Assembly (NCBI RefSeq): GCF_000242455.2
Contig: NC_019892.1
Location: 3,658,001-3,722,000, forward strand
Source: Singulisphaera acidiphila DSM 18658
Lineage (GTDB): Bacteria; Planctomycetota; Planctomycetia; Isosphaerales; Isosphaeraceae
Reading direction: 5' to 3'
Length of the DNA: 64,000 nucleotides
Position numbers and translations under genes: made by a program. Under the pieces are notes generated by a model. That model saw only the letters and a program-made list of their open reading frames with translations, ran no database searches and was not told where the DNA came from. Of the stretch, positions 46,371 to 54,612 are shown piece by piece; the stretch's first letter is position 1, and each line of letters begins with the position of its first letter.

Positions 46371-46817
46371 CTAACGTCGCGAGTCGCCGACCCAGTAGCG
46401 TGGACCGGAGCCGTAGCGGCCGGCACGGTCGCCGGGGTTCGCGAACTCGCACCGATCCAGCGACAGGCAACCGCAGCCGATGCATCCGGTCAGCCCCGCC
46501 CGAAGCCGGTGGAGCTCGGCGATCTGCTCGTCGATGCGGCCGACCCAGGCACCCGAGAGTTCGGCCCAGTCCGAGCCCTCAGGCACCCGATCTTGCGGCA
46601 ACCTTGTCAGCTCCACACCAATCTCCTCCAGCGTCATCCCGATCCGCTGGGCGAAGACGATAAAGGCGATCCGACGGAGGACGTCCCGTGGGTATCGACG
46701 ATGCCCCGAACCCGCCCGTTCGGATTTGATCAGGCCGCGCTCCTCGTAGAACCGGAGCGCCGAGGCCGCCACTCCACTGCGCCGCGAGACCTCGGTGATG
46801 GTGAGCAGATCGGTCAT
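46371..46817 (-). CDS. soxR: Redox-sensing MerR-family regulator SoxR
   Basis: The 148-aa protein has the winged helix of MerR regulators (LLTITEVSRRSGVAASALRF, YEERGLIKSERAGSGHRRYP), a dimerisation helix, and C112-x2-C115-x-C117-x5-C123, exactly the spacing of the 2Fe-2S cluster cysteines in enterobacterial SoxR. Redox-active compounds or superoxide oxidise the cluster and switch on a promoter with an overlong spacer. The divergent gene has such a promoter (see the regulatory entry), so SoxR probably controls the NmrA-like oxidoreductase. The DNA-binding and cluster motifs look intact. Confidence 0.95.
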   Translation of the reverse strand: MTDLLTITEVSRRSGVAASALRFYEERGLIKSERAGSGHRRYPRDVLRRIAFIVFAQRIGMTLEEIGVELTRLPQDRVPEGSDWAELSGAWVGRIDEQIAELHRLRAGLTGCIGCGCLSLDRCEFANPGDRAGRYGSGPRYWVGDSRR

Positions 46818-46843
46818 GGCCCGAAAATATCACGTCTTACCTC

Positions 46844-46874
46844 TTGACTTCAAGTTCACTTGAACTTGTAGGAT
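46844..46874 (+). promoter_or_regulatory. SoxR-controlled promoter with 19-bp spacer and dyad
   Basis: The -35 box TTGACT (46844-46849) and -10 box TAGGAT (46869-46874) are separated by 19 bp, the spacing expected of MerR-type promoters. The spacer contains the dyad TTCAAGT-TC-ACTTGAA (46849-46864), with 7-bp arms, close to the known SoxR operator centre TCAAGTTAACTTGA. It faces the plus-strand oxidoreductase, 49 bp before its start codon, and lies 27 bp from the soxR start. Confidence 0.9.
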
Positions 46875-46922
46875 CGGGTTGTCTGAGGCGGAATCACCCG
46901 AATCGAGCCATGGAGGATGAAC

Positions 46923-47819
46923 ATGGGCAGCGTCATTCTTGTCACTGGGGCAACCGGAAATGTGGGCCGACGCGTGGTCTCTGACCTCCTCAGGACGGGG
47001 GCCCGAGTCCGTGCGCTGACTCGTAACCCGGACACCGCCAACCTGCCGGCAGGGGTGGAGGTCGTGCGCGGCGACCTGTCCGTCCCTCGTTCACTGGACG
47101 GGTGTTTGGCAGAGGTCGAAGCCGTATTCCTTCTCCTGAGCTCCCCAACTTCCGCTGAGACCGCGCCAGCATTCTTGGAGACGGTCGCAAAGCAGGCGCG
47201 ACGCATCGTCTTCCTTTCATCGTCGGCCATCCGCGACGACGTCGAACAGCAAACCAATCTCATCGGTAAGATTCACGCGGATCTCGAACACCTAATCGAG
47301 CGGTCCGGGCTGGAATGGACTTTCGTGCGGCCCGGCGCGTTCGCCACCAACGCCCGCGGATGGTGGGCACCGCAGATCCGGGTAGGCGATGTTGTACGCT
47401 GGCCGTACGGCGCGGCGGTCACCGCACCGATCCACGAGCGGGATATCGCCGCCGTGGCAGCGCGAGCACTCACCGAGACGGGGCATGAACGGGCGAAATA
47501 CGTGCTGACCGGCCCTGAGCCCCTGACCCAGGCAGACCAGGTGCGGACGATCGGCGAAGCAATCGGCCGCCCCTTGCGATTCGAGGAGATCTCACCGGAG
47601 ACCGCGCGACAGCAGATGCGCGCGTTCATGCCGCCCCCCATCGTGGAGGTCCTGCTCGAGGTCTGGTCAAAACTGGTTGACGAACCAACACCGATCACAA
47701 ATACGGTTGCGGAGATCACAGGGACACCGGCGCACACATTCCGCGAGTGGGCGATCGATCACGCAGACGACTTCCGACGGGCTTCCGAAAACTCCAACTC
47801 TCCCTCTCAGAAATCCTAA
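46923..47819 (+). CDS. NmrA-like NAD(P)H-binding oxidoreductase
   Basis: 298 aa from ATG 46923 (GGAGG 6 bases upstream; the ATG at 46917 overlaps that site). VILVTGATGNVGRRVV is the GxxGxxG nucleotide loop at the N-terminus of the atypical short-chain dehydrogenase/NmrA group; FLSSSAIRDD and the motif LEWTFVRPGAFATNARG follow. Such proteins bind NADP and act as quinone reductases (QorB type) or redox sensors. Its SoxR-type promoter suggests a role in quinone or redox-stress defence. A long AT-rich hairpin terminator follows the stop codon. Confidence 0.88.
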   Translation: MGSVILVTGATGNVGRRVVSDLLRTGARVRALTRNPDTANLPAGVEVVRGDLSVPRSLDGCLAEVEAVFLLLSSPTSAETAPAFLETVAKQARRIVFLSSSAIRDDVEQQTNLIGKIHADLEHLIERSGLEWTFVRPGAFATNARGWWAPQIRVGDVVRWPYGAAVTAPIHERDIAAVAARALTETGHERAKYVLTGPEPLTQADQVRTIGEAIGRPLRFEEISPETARQQMRAFMPPPIVEVLLEVWSKLVDEPTPITNTVAEITGTPAHTFREWAIDHADDFRRASENSNSPSQKS

Positions 47820-47831
47820 TCCAACCCATAT

Positions 47832-47875
47832 ATTCATGAAAAACAAAACATTTTTGTTTTTCATGAATTCTTTAC
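47832..47875 (+). terminator. AT-rich hairpin terminator with 17-bp perfect stem
   Basis: Arms at 47832-47848 and 47852-47868 (ATTCATGAAAAACAAAA and its exact complement) are separated by three bases. Stem is almost all A-T, which is unusual for a terminator in a 63% G+C genome; the left arm is A-rich and the right arm T-rich, so the structure is bidirectionally U-rich. It lies 12 bp after the oxidoreductase stop codon. Confidence 0.8.
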
Positions 47876-48217
47876 ATTCGATTTTATCGATAGGCAAAAT
47901 AGGCGTTACACGTCCCGGTGTTGGCGTCGCTGCGATAAGCCAGTGGACCGTGGGGACTCCCCAACGTCAGGACGCAACGGTTGAGGCTTGGTCCAAGGCG
48001 TTGGGGTGCATCCCATGGCCGCAAGGCTTACTCTCGGACTTGTGCGCCGATGAAAGTCCTGACCGTCACGGATTGGAAGAGGAGGGGGAAGGGGAGAAAC
48101 CAGACCGGTATCCTCGAGACACGTCGGCCCAGGACGCTTTCTCCCTGGAAAACACTCGCGAAGGAGCTCTCTGAGTTGTAACGTACATCAATTCGGCATC
48201 AACAACAGGGGGATATC

Positions 48218-48673
48218 ATGTCCAAACGAGTTCTGCTTCTTTTCAGCCTTGTCATCCTGGTCGCCATTTCTGGTCAGGCACCGTCAGAACAGCCAAAATC
48301 GAATCAATTGGGGCAGCCTGCCCCGATCGGACTGCAATCGCCGAAGGAATTGGCGAAAGCCCGGCTCGAACTGGCCCGCCAAGCGTTCGCCGTCATGAAG
48401 TTGAATCAAGAGAGGGGCGTTGCGCGAGGCGATCATGACCTTTGGTCACTCCGCCTGATGGAGGAAGAACGCAATGCAAGCGGCAACAAGGCCGAGCGGA
48501 TCGCCGCCGTTCAGGCCCATCTGGACCGCGTGAAGAAATGGGAGGCGGAGACAGCCCGCTTGTTCAAGGGCGGGGAAGTCGATCTCATGCTTTACATGGA
48601 CACCCAGTGGAAACGACTGGAAGCGGAGTCGTTGTTGGCGAAGGAGAAGGAAGAACCACAAGGGAGCCTTTGA
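48218..48673 (+). CDS. Small secreted hypothetical protein, 151 aa
   Basis: A 151-aa protein with a signal peptide (MSKRVLLLFSLVILVAISGQ) and a mostly helical, charged mature part (PKELAKARLELARQAFAVMK, then ERIAAVQAHLDRVKKWEAET). No recognised domain. GGGGG lies 6 bases before its ATG. The pattern of a small exported helical protein is common among planctomycetes; its role is unknown. No clear terminator follows. Confidence 0.7.
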   Translation: MSKRVLLLFSLVILVAISGQAPSEQPKSNQLGQPAPIGLQSPKELAKARLELARQAFAVMKLNQERGVARGDHDLWSLRLMEEERNASGNKAERIAAVQAHLDRVKKWEAETARLFKGGEVDLMLYMDTQWKRLEAESLLAKEKEEPQGSL

Positions 48674-49069
48674 CGATCATCGAAACAGAAATGCCGGGTC
48701 CTACGATCCCCTGAACGAGGTGTTCCGACAAGCTACGTCCCCGAACATCATCGCATCGGCTGGCACGCAACGCCAAGGTTAACCATGGTAGCCGTCCAAG
48801 AGCCCGGCATCTCGGCTCAGCCCGAGCAGACAAACAAGACAGCAATTTCGCAAGTCCGAATATCTTTTACACACAGACGCCGGGCACTTCCAAGTTGATG
48901 CCAACAGTAACGGTTCGCGTCAAGAGCATCAAAAATCACGACACGCCATCACTTAAGCATTTTTTTACGAACCAGACATTTTGCCCAGCCATCCAGCCCA
49001 TGAATCGGAAGAGGATTCCAGGCCTGCCCCAAGGCGGAAACCACCCACGATAATGGACCTCGGCATCAA
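48674..49069. other. Intergenic stretch, nothing recognised
   Basis: Between the secreted protein gene and the convergent glycan cluster there are 396 bp without a supported gene. The part at 48840-48970 is lower in G+C, with an ATTTTTTTAC run at 48958. No convincing hairpin. Confidence 0.35.
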
Positions 49070-49243
49070 TCAGGGGGAGACTTGCGCGTGCGGCACGAGC
49101 TCACGAACGCGGTGTCCCCGGCTCTCGATAACCATCTTGCCGTAGAGCAGGCCGAACCAGAGCACCCAGGCCAGGACGAGCCAGCCTCGCCAATCGAAGG
49201 GGCGTGCAAGTGCGGACGGGTGGTCGAGTTCAGATCGGTGCAT
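49070..49243 (-). CDS. Small single-pass membrane protein, 57 aa
   Basis: From the ATG at 49243 (GAGGA 8 bases upstream) a 57-aa protein is encoded, overlapping the end of the upstream GT9 gene by 14 bp. It has one membrane segment (WLVLAWVLWFGLLYGKMVIE) with charged flanks. It ends the glycan operon. The overlap and ribosome site support translation, but no function can be assigned. Confidence 0.55.
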   Translation of the reverse strand: MHRSELDHPSALARPFDWRGWLVLAWVLWFGLLYGKMVIESRGHRVRELVPHAQVSP

Positions 49244-50588
49244 GGGGCGATTCCTCACGGTGCATCCGGGCCCACCAGCGTTTGGCTTCGCGATAGACCC
49301 GCTCAGGTTGCAGGCCAGCCATACAAGGGTGATCGGCCAGCGGGCAGACCTTTTGATGGCAGGGGCGGCACGGAACCTTGTGGCGCAAGACCAGGGAACG
49401 GCGGGACCAGGGGCGCCACTGGCCGGGGCGGTTCGTACCGCTGAAGAGGACGACCGAGGCGATCCCGGCGCAGGCCGCCAGATGCGCAGGGCCGGAGTCG
49501 GAACCGACGAACAGGTCGGCGCGTTCGAGGAAGGCGGCCGTCTGGGGCACGGTCAACCGCCCGGTCCAATCGCGGAGATTGGCGTGGGGGATCATCCCTT
49601 CGGCGACGGGTGTGTCCTCGGAACCGCCGACCAGAACGACACGCCAGCCGTCGTCGAGGAAGCGGGTAAGCAGCGTCTGCCAGTGCTCGGCCGGCCAGCG
49701 CTTCGCGGCCATCCCCGCACCAAGGTGCACAGCGAGCAAAGGAGCTTCAGCACCGAACCGGCCGGCGTGCAGCCAGTCGCCCTCGTCGCTCCAGGTCGTT
49801 GGCTCCGACACGGCGGCGAGGGTCTTCACACGCCCCCCCACGTAGCGCTCACCCCGGCTTCGCGTAGACGACTGGCTCATCGCCTTGGGCGCTCGTTCGG
49901 GCCAATCGTCACGCAGCCATTGGCCGACGAGCACACGGTCGTGATCCGTCGAGTGCACGACAACCCGCGCGGGCTCATCGTCAGGAATCCCGAGCGTTTC
50001 GAGAAGTGCGAGACGCGAAGCCACCTCGTGACGGCCCGGCACCCAATCGGCGATGTCGGTGAGCAGGAACCCACCCCCACCCATCGCCCAGCCGACCCGG
50101 CGAGGGATGCCCGCCAGGGCCAGGACGAGGACCGAGAGAACGTCGCCTCTCACGTCGATTCCGAGGTCGTAGCCCGCGCCTCGGAGACGAGAACCGAGCT
50201 CCCAGACCGCGGTGCCCAGGGCCCAGTGTCGACGTCTGCGTGCAAACCAGTTGCGCGCGGCGAGCCGGACGTGATCGACGTTCGGGTCAGCCTGGAAGAC
50301 CTCGACGTTGCTCGGCGAGGCCAGGACGTCGATCGTCGCATCGGGATAAGCCACGCGCAAACGGGCCAGCAGCGGACTGCTCAACACGGCATCGCCCAGG
50401 TGGTCGAGTTGAACCACAAGGATCCGCCTTGGCGTCTCGACCTGAGGCGCAGGGCGAAACTTGCGCCAAAGGCGCATGCCGAGCGATCCGGCCGCGTCGA
50501 TCGCGTGGACCAGGATCCGCCACTTCAGCTTGCTGTAGCGGTAACGGCGTACGGGAACGGGCTTGGGCTCAGCCGGCGATCTGGTCAT
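49230..50588 (-). CDS. Glycosyltransferase family 9 (heptosyltransferase-like)
   Basis: 452 aa from ATG 50588 (GGAGG 3 bases upstream; the open frame reaches 50615). The N-terminal Rossmann half has ILVVQLDHLGDAVLSSPLLA, typical of GT9 heptosyltransferases. The C-terminal half has HLGAGMAAKRWPAEHWQTLL, VVLVGGSEDTPV and DLFVGSDSGPAHLAACAG, the ADP-heptose-binding loops. C-terminal cysteines in CRPCHQKVCPLADHPC follow, seen in a subgroup of the family. It adds heptose-type sugars from nucleotide donors to lipopolysaccharide or other envelope glycans. It overlaps the preceding GT4 gene by 20 bp. Confidence 0.9.
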   Translation of the reverse strand: MTRSPAEPKPVPVRRYRYSKLKWRILVHAIDAAGSLGMRLWRKFRPAPQVETPRRILVVQLDHLGDAVLSSPLLARLRVAYPDATIDVLASPSNVEVFQADPNVDHVRLAARNWFARRRRHWALGTAVWELGSRLRGAGYDLGIDVRGDVLSVLVLALAGIPRRVGWAMGGGGFLLTDIADWVPGRHEVASRLALLETLGIPDDEPARVVVHSTDHDRVLVGQWLRDDWPERAPKAMSQSSTRSRGERYVGGRVKTLAAVSEPTTWSDEGDWLHAGRFGAEAPLLAVHLGAGMAAKRWPAEHWQTLLTRFLDDGWRVVLVGGSEDTPVAEGMIPHANLRDWTGRLTVPQTAAFLERADLFVGSDSGPAHLAACAGIASVVLFSGTNRPGQWRPWSRRSLVLRHKVPCRPCHQKVCPLADHPCMAGLQPERVYREAKRWWARMHREESPHAPI

Positions 50589-51666
50589 AAACCTCCGCCG
50601 TTCGCTGGGCCACATCCGACCAGAGGAAACGCGAGCCGACGTGCGAGGCCAGGCGAGGGTCCGGGCCCGCTTCCCAGCTCTTCACAATCGCCCGAGCAAT
50701 CTGCCTGGGGCGATCAGGGCGAGCATACTCAACACGCTCACCAAAGTATTCATGCGTGCATCCGAAGGGCGTAATCACAACGGCACAGCCCGCCAGGGCG
50801 GCTTCCAAGGCAGCGAGGCCCGGCGTCTCGAACCAACTCGGCAACGCAAAGACGCGAGCCGCTGCGTAGGCGGAGGCCAGGAGCGGGTTGTCGTGGTACA
50901 GAGCGTCAATCCAGAGGACGTCTTGGTCCCCAGCCCGGCGGCAGGCGGCCGCGTAGGCTTCACATCCGGGCGGCGGCGAACCGATGACGACCAGCGGCAA
51001 GCCGGCCGTGGAAACCGCCTCCACCAGCCGCAGAACGTTCTTGCGCGGTTCGATCCGACCTACGTAGAGCACGAAATCCCTGGTCCCGTATTCCGACCTG
51101 AAGAGGGTGGGAGAGGCGTGAGTGAACGTCGACTGCACGCCGTTGGGGACCACGCGAAACCGGCCCGGCTCGATCGCGAACAGCCGGATGAGCTGACCGG
51201 CCTCGGCGACCGAGTTGGGCAGGATCACATCGGCCAGGTTCAGAAGCGCCCGACGCCAGCTCGGCCACCGGGGAGCCACCCGTTTGACGACCAGCTTCGC
51301 GAGGTCGAAAACTTCACGGGTCCGGTTGGGGGCCAGGAAGGCGATCGCTCGCGGCTCGTACCAGCAGATCGGCGAGAGCACCACGCGGATCCCCCGCGCC
51401 TGGGCCACCCGAGCCAGTTCGAGCCCTTCCCGCGACATCCCGAACAGGTGCAGGAGGCGGGCCTCCTCGAGCCGGTCGATCCAAGGGGAAAAAAGTCGAA
51501 CGGTAACGCCAAGGTCTTCGAGCTGCTTACCGGTCTGGACAAGTTGGTTCTCACCACCACCCGGAGCCTGGAACGCAGACGTCGGCGCGTGGAAGAGGAC
51601 CGAATCCGGCTTCATCGCCCCTTGCGATCGCGCGGAGGTCCAGGCCGAAGGCTGGATCGCTCTCAT
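50569..51666 (-). CDS. Glycosyltransferase family 4
   Basis: A 365-aa GT-B enzyme. The N-terminal half has APGGGENQL and a loop GVTVRLFSPWIDR. The C-terminal half has VVPNGVQSTF, VLYVGRIEPRKNVLRLVEAV and the catalytic E-x7-E motif in WFETPGLAALEAALAG, followed by GCTHEYFGE. These mark a retaining GT4 enzyme using an NDP-sugar. It overlaps the NodB-like gene by ATGA upstream and the GT9 gene downstream, so all three are made together. The donor and acceptor cannot be read from sequence. Confidence 0.92.
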   Translation of the reverse strand: MRAIQPSAWTSARSQGAMKPDSVLFHAPTSAFQAPGGGENQLVQTGKQLEDLGVTVRLFSPWIDRLEEARLLHLFGMSREGLELARVAQARGIRVVLSPICWYEPRAIAFLAPNRTREVFDLAKLVVKRVAPRWPSWRRALLNLADVILPNSVAEAGQLIRLFAIEPGRFRVVPNGVQSTFTHASPTLFRSEYGTRDFVLYVGRIEPRKNVLRLVEAVSTAGLPLVVIGSPPPGCEAYAAACRRAGDQDVLWIDALYHDNPLLASAYAAARVFALPSWFETPGLAALEAALAGCAVVITPFGCTHEYFGERVEYARPDRPRQIARAIVKSWEAGPDPRLASHVGSRFLWSDVAQRTAEVYDQIAG

Positions 51667-53159
51667 TTCGTATCCCTCCCGTTCGGCTCGTCACGCCACC
51701 ATCGCAGCCCTTTCTTGACCCGATCGGTCAGCGTGCTCGAGGGGAGATCCGCAAGCGGGGTAACCGTCTCCCAGTCAAGCGCCTTGCGGACAGCCGACTT
51801 GAGGCTCGGGGTCCGGCGGACGACGGTCGGAGCAGGGAGGTCGGCTCGGACCTCGCGACGCTCGTAGGCGAGATCCTCGAGGTGGACGATCGTTCTCGGC
51901 CCTGTGACGGGCACCGTCGCCACGTGTTGGCCACGGACGATCTCGACGGCCATGGGGAAATCGCCGCTCCAGTCGTCGAACTGAATCTCGAATCGCCCCT
52001 CCGGCTTCGGTAGCACCGACCACCGCCGCTCGGCCCGCCAACGCCACCACTGGGCAAAGTCGGTCAGGGTGGCTCGCCAGACATACGGTTCGTTGGCGAT
52101 CACGGCCGCCAGTTCGGCCAGCACCTCGGGGAACCGAGCGAGCCGGCGTTCCGGATGACCGTAGACGAACGCAGGCTCACAGGCGTTGATCTTGGACCGG
52201 ACCACCCTGGCAAGATACTGCGCAACCGCCCGGCCGTTGTCGGCCCCCGCTTCGATGAAGAGCCCCTCGCAGACGGGGTGGATTGGGATTTGGAGCACCG
52301 TCGAGAACCGATCGCCAAGCCAGGGGAAGAACGGCAAGTCGTCGAAGCCGAGCTGAAAGTCGGAAGAATAAAGATATCCGAGTTCTTCGAGGACCTCATC
52401 GAGCCCGGCATTCCAACGCCCGTGCGGCGCGGCGAAGCCGACGGGCGTCATCCCGGACTCCGCGAGCGTGCGGTGGGCCCGCCTCAGGTTGCGCCGATTC
52501 GCAGCGGGGTCGCGGTAGATGACGTGATGATGCCCGTGCGACTGGCTATCGAACCGGAGCAAGTCGGTGAGCACCGCAGGATGCTCGCCGTAGGCCCGCG
52601 TACTGACAAAGTGGGTCGTGCAATCCTCCAAAGGGCGGCGGGCGCGTGCAAATCGCGCGTAGTCGTCGGGGACCGATTCATCGAGGTCGGCCCGAAAGTT
52701 AAACGCCGATCGGTAGGGGAACGGGAAGGCGCTCAGCCGCACCCAGAGTCCGCCGGCCTGCCCAACCGCGTGACGCAGACGTTGCACGATCCGACGCCGG
52801 ATCCCGGCTTTGGGGATTCGGCCGGCACGCTCGGTCAGCGCGAGCCCGGTCACCTGCCACGACTGGTGCGCGGCCCTCGTATCGACCAACGCCTGGAAAG
52901 GGTCGCGGCGATCCTCCTGGCGCAGCAGGTCGATGTCGAGCGCAACGTGGTCGGGGGTCAATGTGGCCCGAACTCGGGACGCCGCGATTCGCCGGCCGTC
53001 GTAGAGCACGAAGCGGCCGCGCTGGAACGCCAAGGGGTGCGTGGCCTGCACGCGAGAGCAGGGGATCCCCTCCTGCGCCAGGATCAGGTCGAGTCCCGGA
53101 GGTGTCTCCCAGAGCAGGAGCGGCAACGACGGCAAGTTCGAGGTGTAGATCTGATTCAT
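51663..53159 (-). CDS. NodB-homology polysaccharide deacetylase-like protein
   Basis: 498 aa from ATG 53159 (GGGAG 6 bases upstream; the ATGA overlap with the methyltransferase stop fixes it; an open frame reaches 53285). The N-terminal third is a domain without clear homology. The NodB-like barrel has AFNFRADLDESVP (catalytic Asp site), FDSQSHGHHHVIYRD (metal-binding His pair), RRNLRRAHRTLAESGMTPVG and FAAPHGRWNAGLDEVLEELG. It should remove acetyl groups from, or act on, an envelope polysaccharide. The C-terminal part is a separate beta-rich region. A member of the glycan operon. Confidence 0.8.
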   Translation of the reverse strand: MNQIYTSNLPSLPLLLWETPPGLDLILAQEGIPCSRVQATHPLAFQRGRFVLYDGRRIAASRVRATLTPDHVALDIDLLRQEDRRDPFQALVDTRAAHQSWQVTGLALTERAGRIPKAGIRRRIVQRLRHAVGQAGGLWVRLSAFPFPYRSAFNFRADLDESVPDDYARFARARRPLEDCTTHFVSTRAYGEHPAVLTDLLRFDSQSHGHHHVIYRDPAANRRNLRRAHRTLAESGMTPVGFAAPHGRWNAGLDEVLEELGYLYSSDFQLGFDDLPFFPWLGDRFSTVLQIPIHPVCEGLFIEAGADNGRAVAQYLARVVRSKINACEPAFVYGHPERRLARFPEVLAELAAVIANEPYVWRATLTDFAQWWRWRAERRWSVLPKPEGRFEIQFDDWSGDFPMAVEIVRGQHVATVPVTGPRTIVHLEDLAYERREVRADLPAPTVVRRTPSLKSAVRKALDWETVTPLADLPSSTLTDRVKKGLRWWRDEPNGRDTK

Positions 53160-53848
53160 GCAAAACTCCCGGCAACCCTCGCCGTCCAAAGCGTCATCAA
53201 GCGAGCGCGAGGGATCTGCCGGAAGAGCCGGCGATCCGCTTCCTTGGGGGAAAGAATGTGGTCGACCTGCACCTCGTCGAACCAACGCCCCAGGCGAGTT
53301 CGAAACCGTCCCGGCCAGAACCAGCGCTCGCGAACAGGGCTATTGAGCGGATACATCCAGAGCCCCCGGATCTCATCGATCCGCTTCACGACCAGGCCAG
53401 GGAGCCAGGGCCGTTCCGCGTTCAAGGCCCCGGCGTTCTTGTCCACGATCGCCAGGATCCCCCCGGGGCGGAGCACACGACGTGCTTCGCCCAAGACCGC
53501 GTCAATCGCCGCGAGATGCTCGAAGACCTCGACCGCGATCACAGCGTCGAACGTTCCTGAAGCGAACGGCAAGCGCCGGGCCGATCCGCGGACCCGAGCG
53601 ATCCCGCAAGCGTCGGCCAGCATCGCGGCCGAGAGGTCGATCCCGACCAATTCGGCCCCCGCCTCGGCCAGCGGCCGAGCGAACCGCCCCTTGCCGCATC
53701 CCAAGTCGAGGACACGCCGGCCGCGCAAAGGTTCGAGACGATTCTTCAACGCAGCCAGCCGCACGTCATCCACCGCCACGGTGGCCTTGAAGCGTTGCTG
53801 CTGCCGGTCGAACTGAGCGGCCACCTCGGCCTCGTGGCAAGCCGTCAC
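53156..53848 (-). CDS. SAM-dependent class I methyltransferase
   Basis: A 230-aa Methyltransf_11/UbiE-type protein. RRVLDLGCGKGRFARPLAEA is SAM-binding motif I, LVGIDLSAAMLADA motif II, LPFASGTFDAVIAVEVFEHL motif III/IV and RVLRPGGILAIVD the motif VI region. It overlaps the GT2 gene upstream and the NodB gene downstream by ATGA in both cases. The cluster suggests methylation of a glycan, lipid carrier or sugar nucleotide; the acceptor is unknown. Confidence 0.9.
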   Translation of the reverse strand: MTACHEAEVAAQFDRQQQRFKATVAVDDVRLAALKNRLEPLRGRRVLDLGCGKGRFARPLAEAGAELVGIDLSAAMLADACGIARVRGSARRLPFASGTFDAVIAVEVFEHLAAIDAVLGEARRVLRPGGILAIVDKNAGALNAERPWLPGLVVKRIDEIRGLWMYPLNSPVRERWFWPGRFRTRLGRWFDEVQVDHILSPKEADRRLFRQIPRARLMTLWTARVAGSFA

Positions 53849-54612
53849 GACGCCCTCCTCATCTTGAGCCGCTCGCGGTACTTCCAGTCGCGAACCGCCA
53901 CCGAGAACCCGGACAGGGCGCAGAAGACGAACCCCTCGAGGCCGTCGCGAAACCCTTGTTTCCCCAGGTAGAGCTTGGCGAACGTCCAGAAGGGCCGGAG
54001 CGCCGACTCGGTCCCGCGATAGGGGCGAGCTTCCCGCTCAAGCTTAATCGCTTCCAGACTCGTGTATTCGTTGACCTTACGAAGAAAGGTCTGCATGTCG
54101 GGAATCGTCCGATGCTGCAGCGCCTGGCTCAGAGTGCCCACGGTTCCTTCGAGGGTCACCGTCTCATGGACTGCGCCCACCCAGCGGCCAGCGCCCTGGC
54201 GGAACAGGCGAAGCGGCAGATCATACTGCGTGCCCGAGTAGGAGAACGAACGGCCGAGGATCACGCTCCGAATCGGGACCCGGAATCCGTTGTGCGAGCG
54301 CTTCGGGTCGGCGGTCAGGCAGCGAATCTCGGCGGCCAGTTCAGGGGTCGCCCGCTCGTCGGCGTCGATGGCGAAGACCCAATCGCCCGAGGCCAGCTCG
54401 AGCGCAGCGTTGCGCTGGCTGGCGAAATCGTCGAACGTGCGGACCTCAACACGGTCGGCAGCTTGTTCGGCAATCGCTTGCGTCCGGTCCTGGCTGGCGC
54501 GATCAACGACCACGATCACCTCGTCGGCCCAGGCGACCGACGCAAGGCAATCCGGTAAATTCTCGGCCTCGTTCTTGGCCAGGATCAGGGCGGAGATCCG
54601 CGTGTCAGGCAT
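53845..54612 (-). CDS. Glycosyltransferase family 2, WaaE/KdtX-like
   Basis: 255 aa from ATG 54612 (the longer frame to 54669 lies within the upstream gene). ISALILAKNEAENLPDCLAS and WADEVIVVVDRASQDRT form the nucleotide-sugar-binding start of GT-A enzymes; VFAIDADERATPELAAEI carries the DxD motif. The pattern matches the WaaE-type glucosyltransferases of lipopolysaccharide cores. A conserved C-terminal part (EYTSLEAIKLEREARPYRG, FVKLYLGKQGF-like LYLGKQGFRDG) is shared by this group. It overlaps the CDP-alcohol phosphotransferase gene by 8 bp. Confidence 0.9.
   Translation of the reverse strand: MPDTRISALILAKNEAENLPDCLASVAWADEVIVVVDRASQDRTQAIAEQAADRVEVRTFDDFASQRNAALELASGDWVFAIDADERATPELAAEIRCLTADPKRSHNGFRVPIRSVILGRSFSYSGTQYDLPLRLFRQGAGRWVGAVHETVTLEGTVGTLSQALQHRTIPDMQTFLRKVNEYTSLEAIKLEREARPYRGTESALRPFWTFAKLYLGKQGFRDGLEGFVFCALSGFSVAVRDWKYRERLKMRRAS

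Noticed and set aside
47930..48180. Possible group II intron or reverse transcriptase remnant near GTGCGCCGATGAAAG
   Set aside because: Only a weak resemblance to intron start sequences; no catalytic YADD motif, no domain V hairpin recognised.
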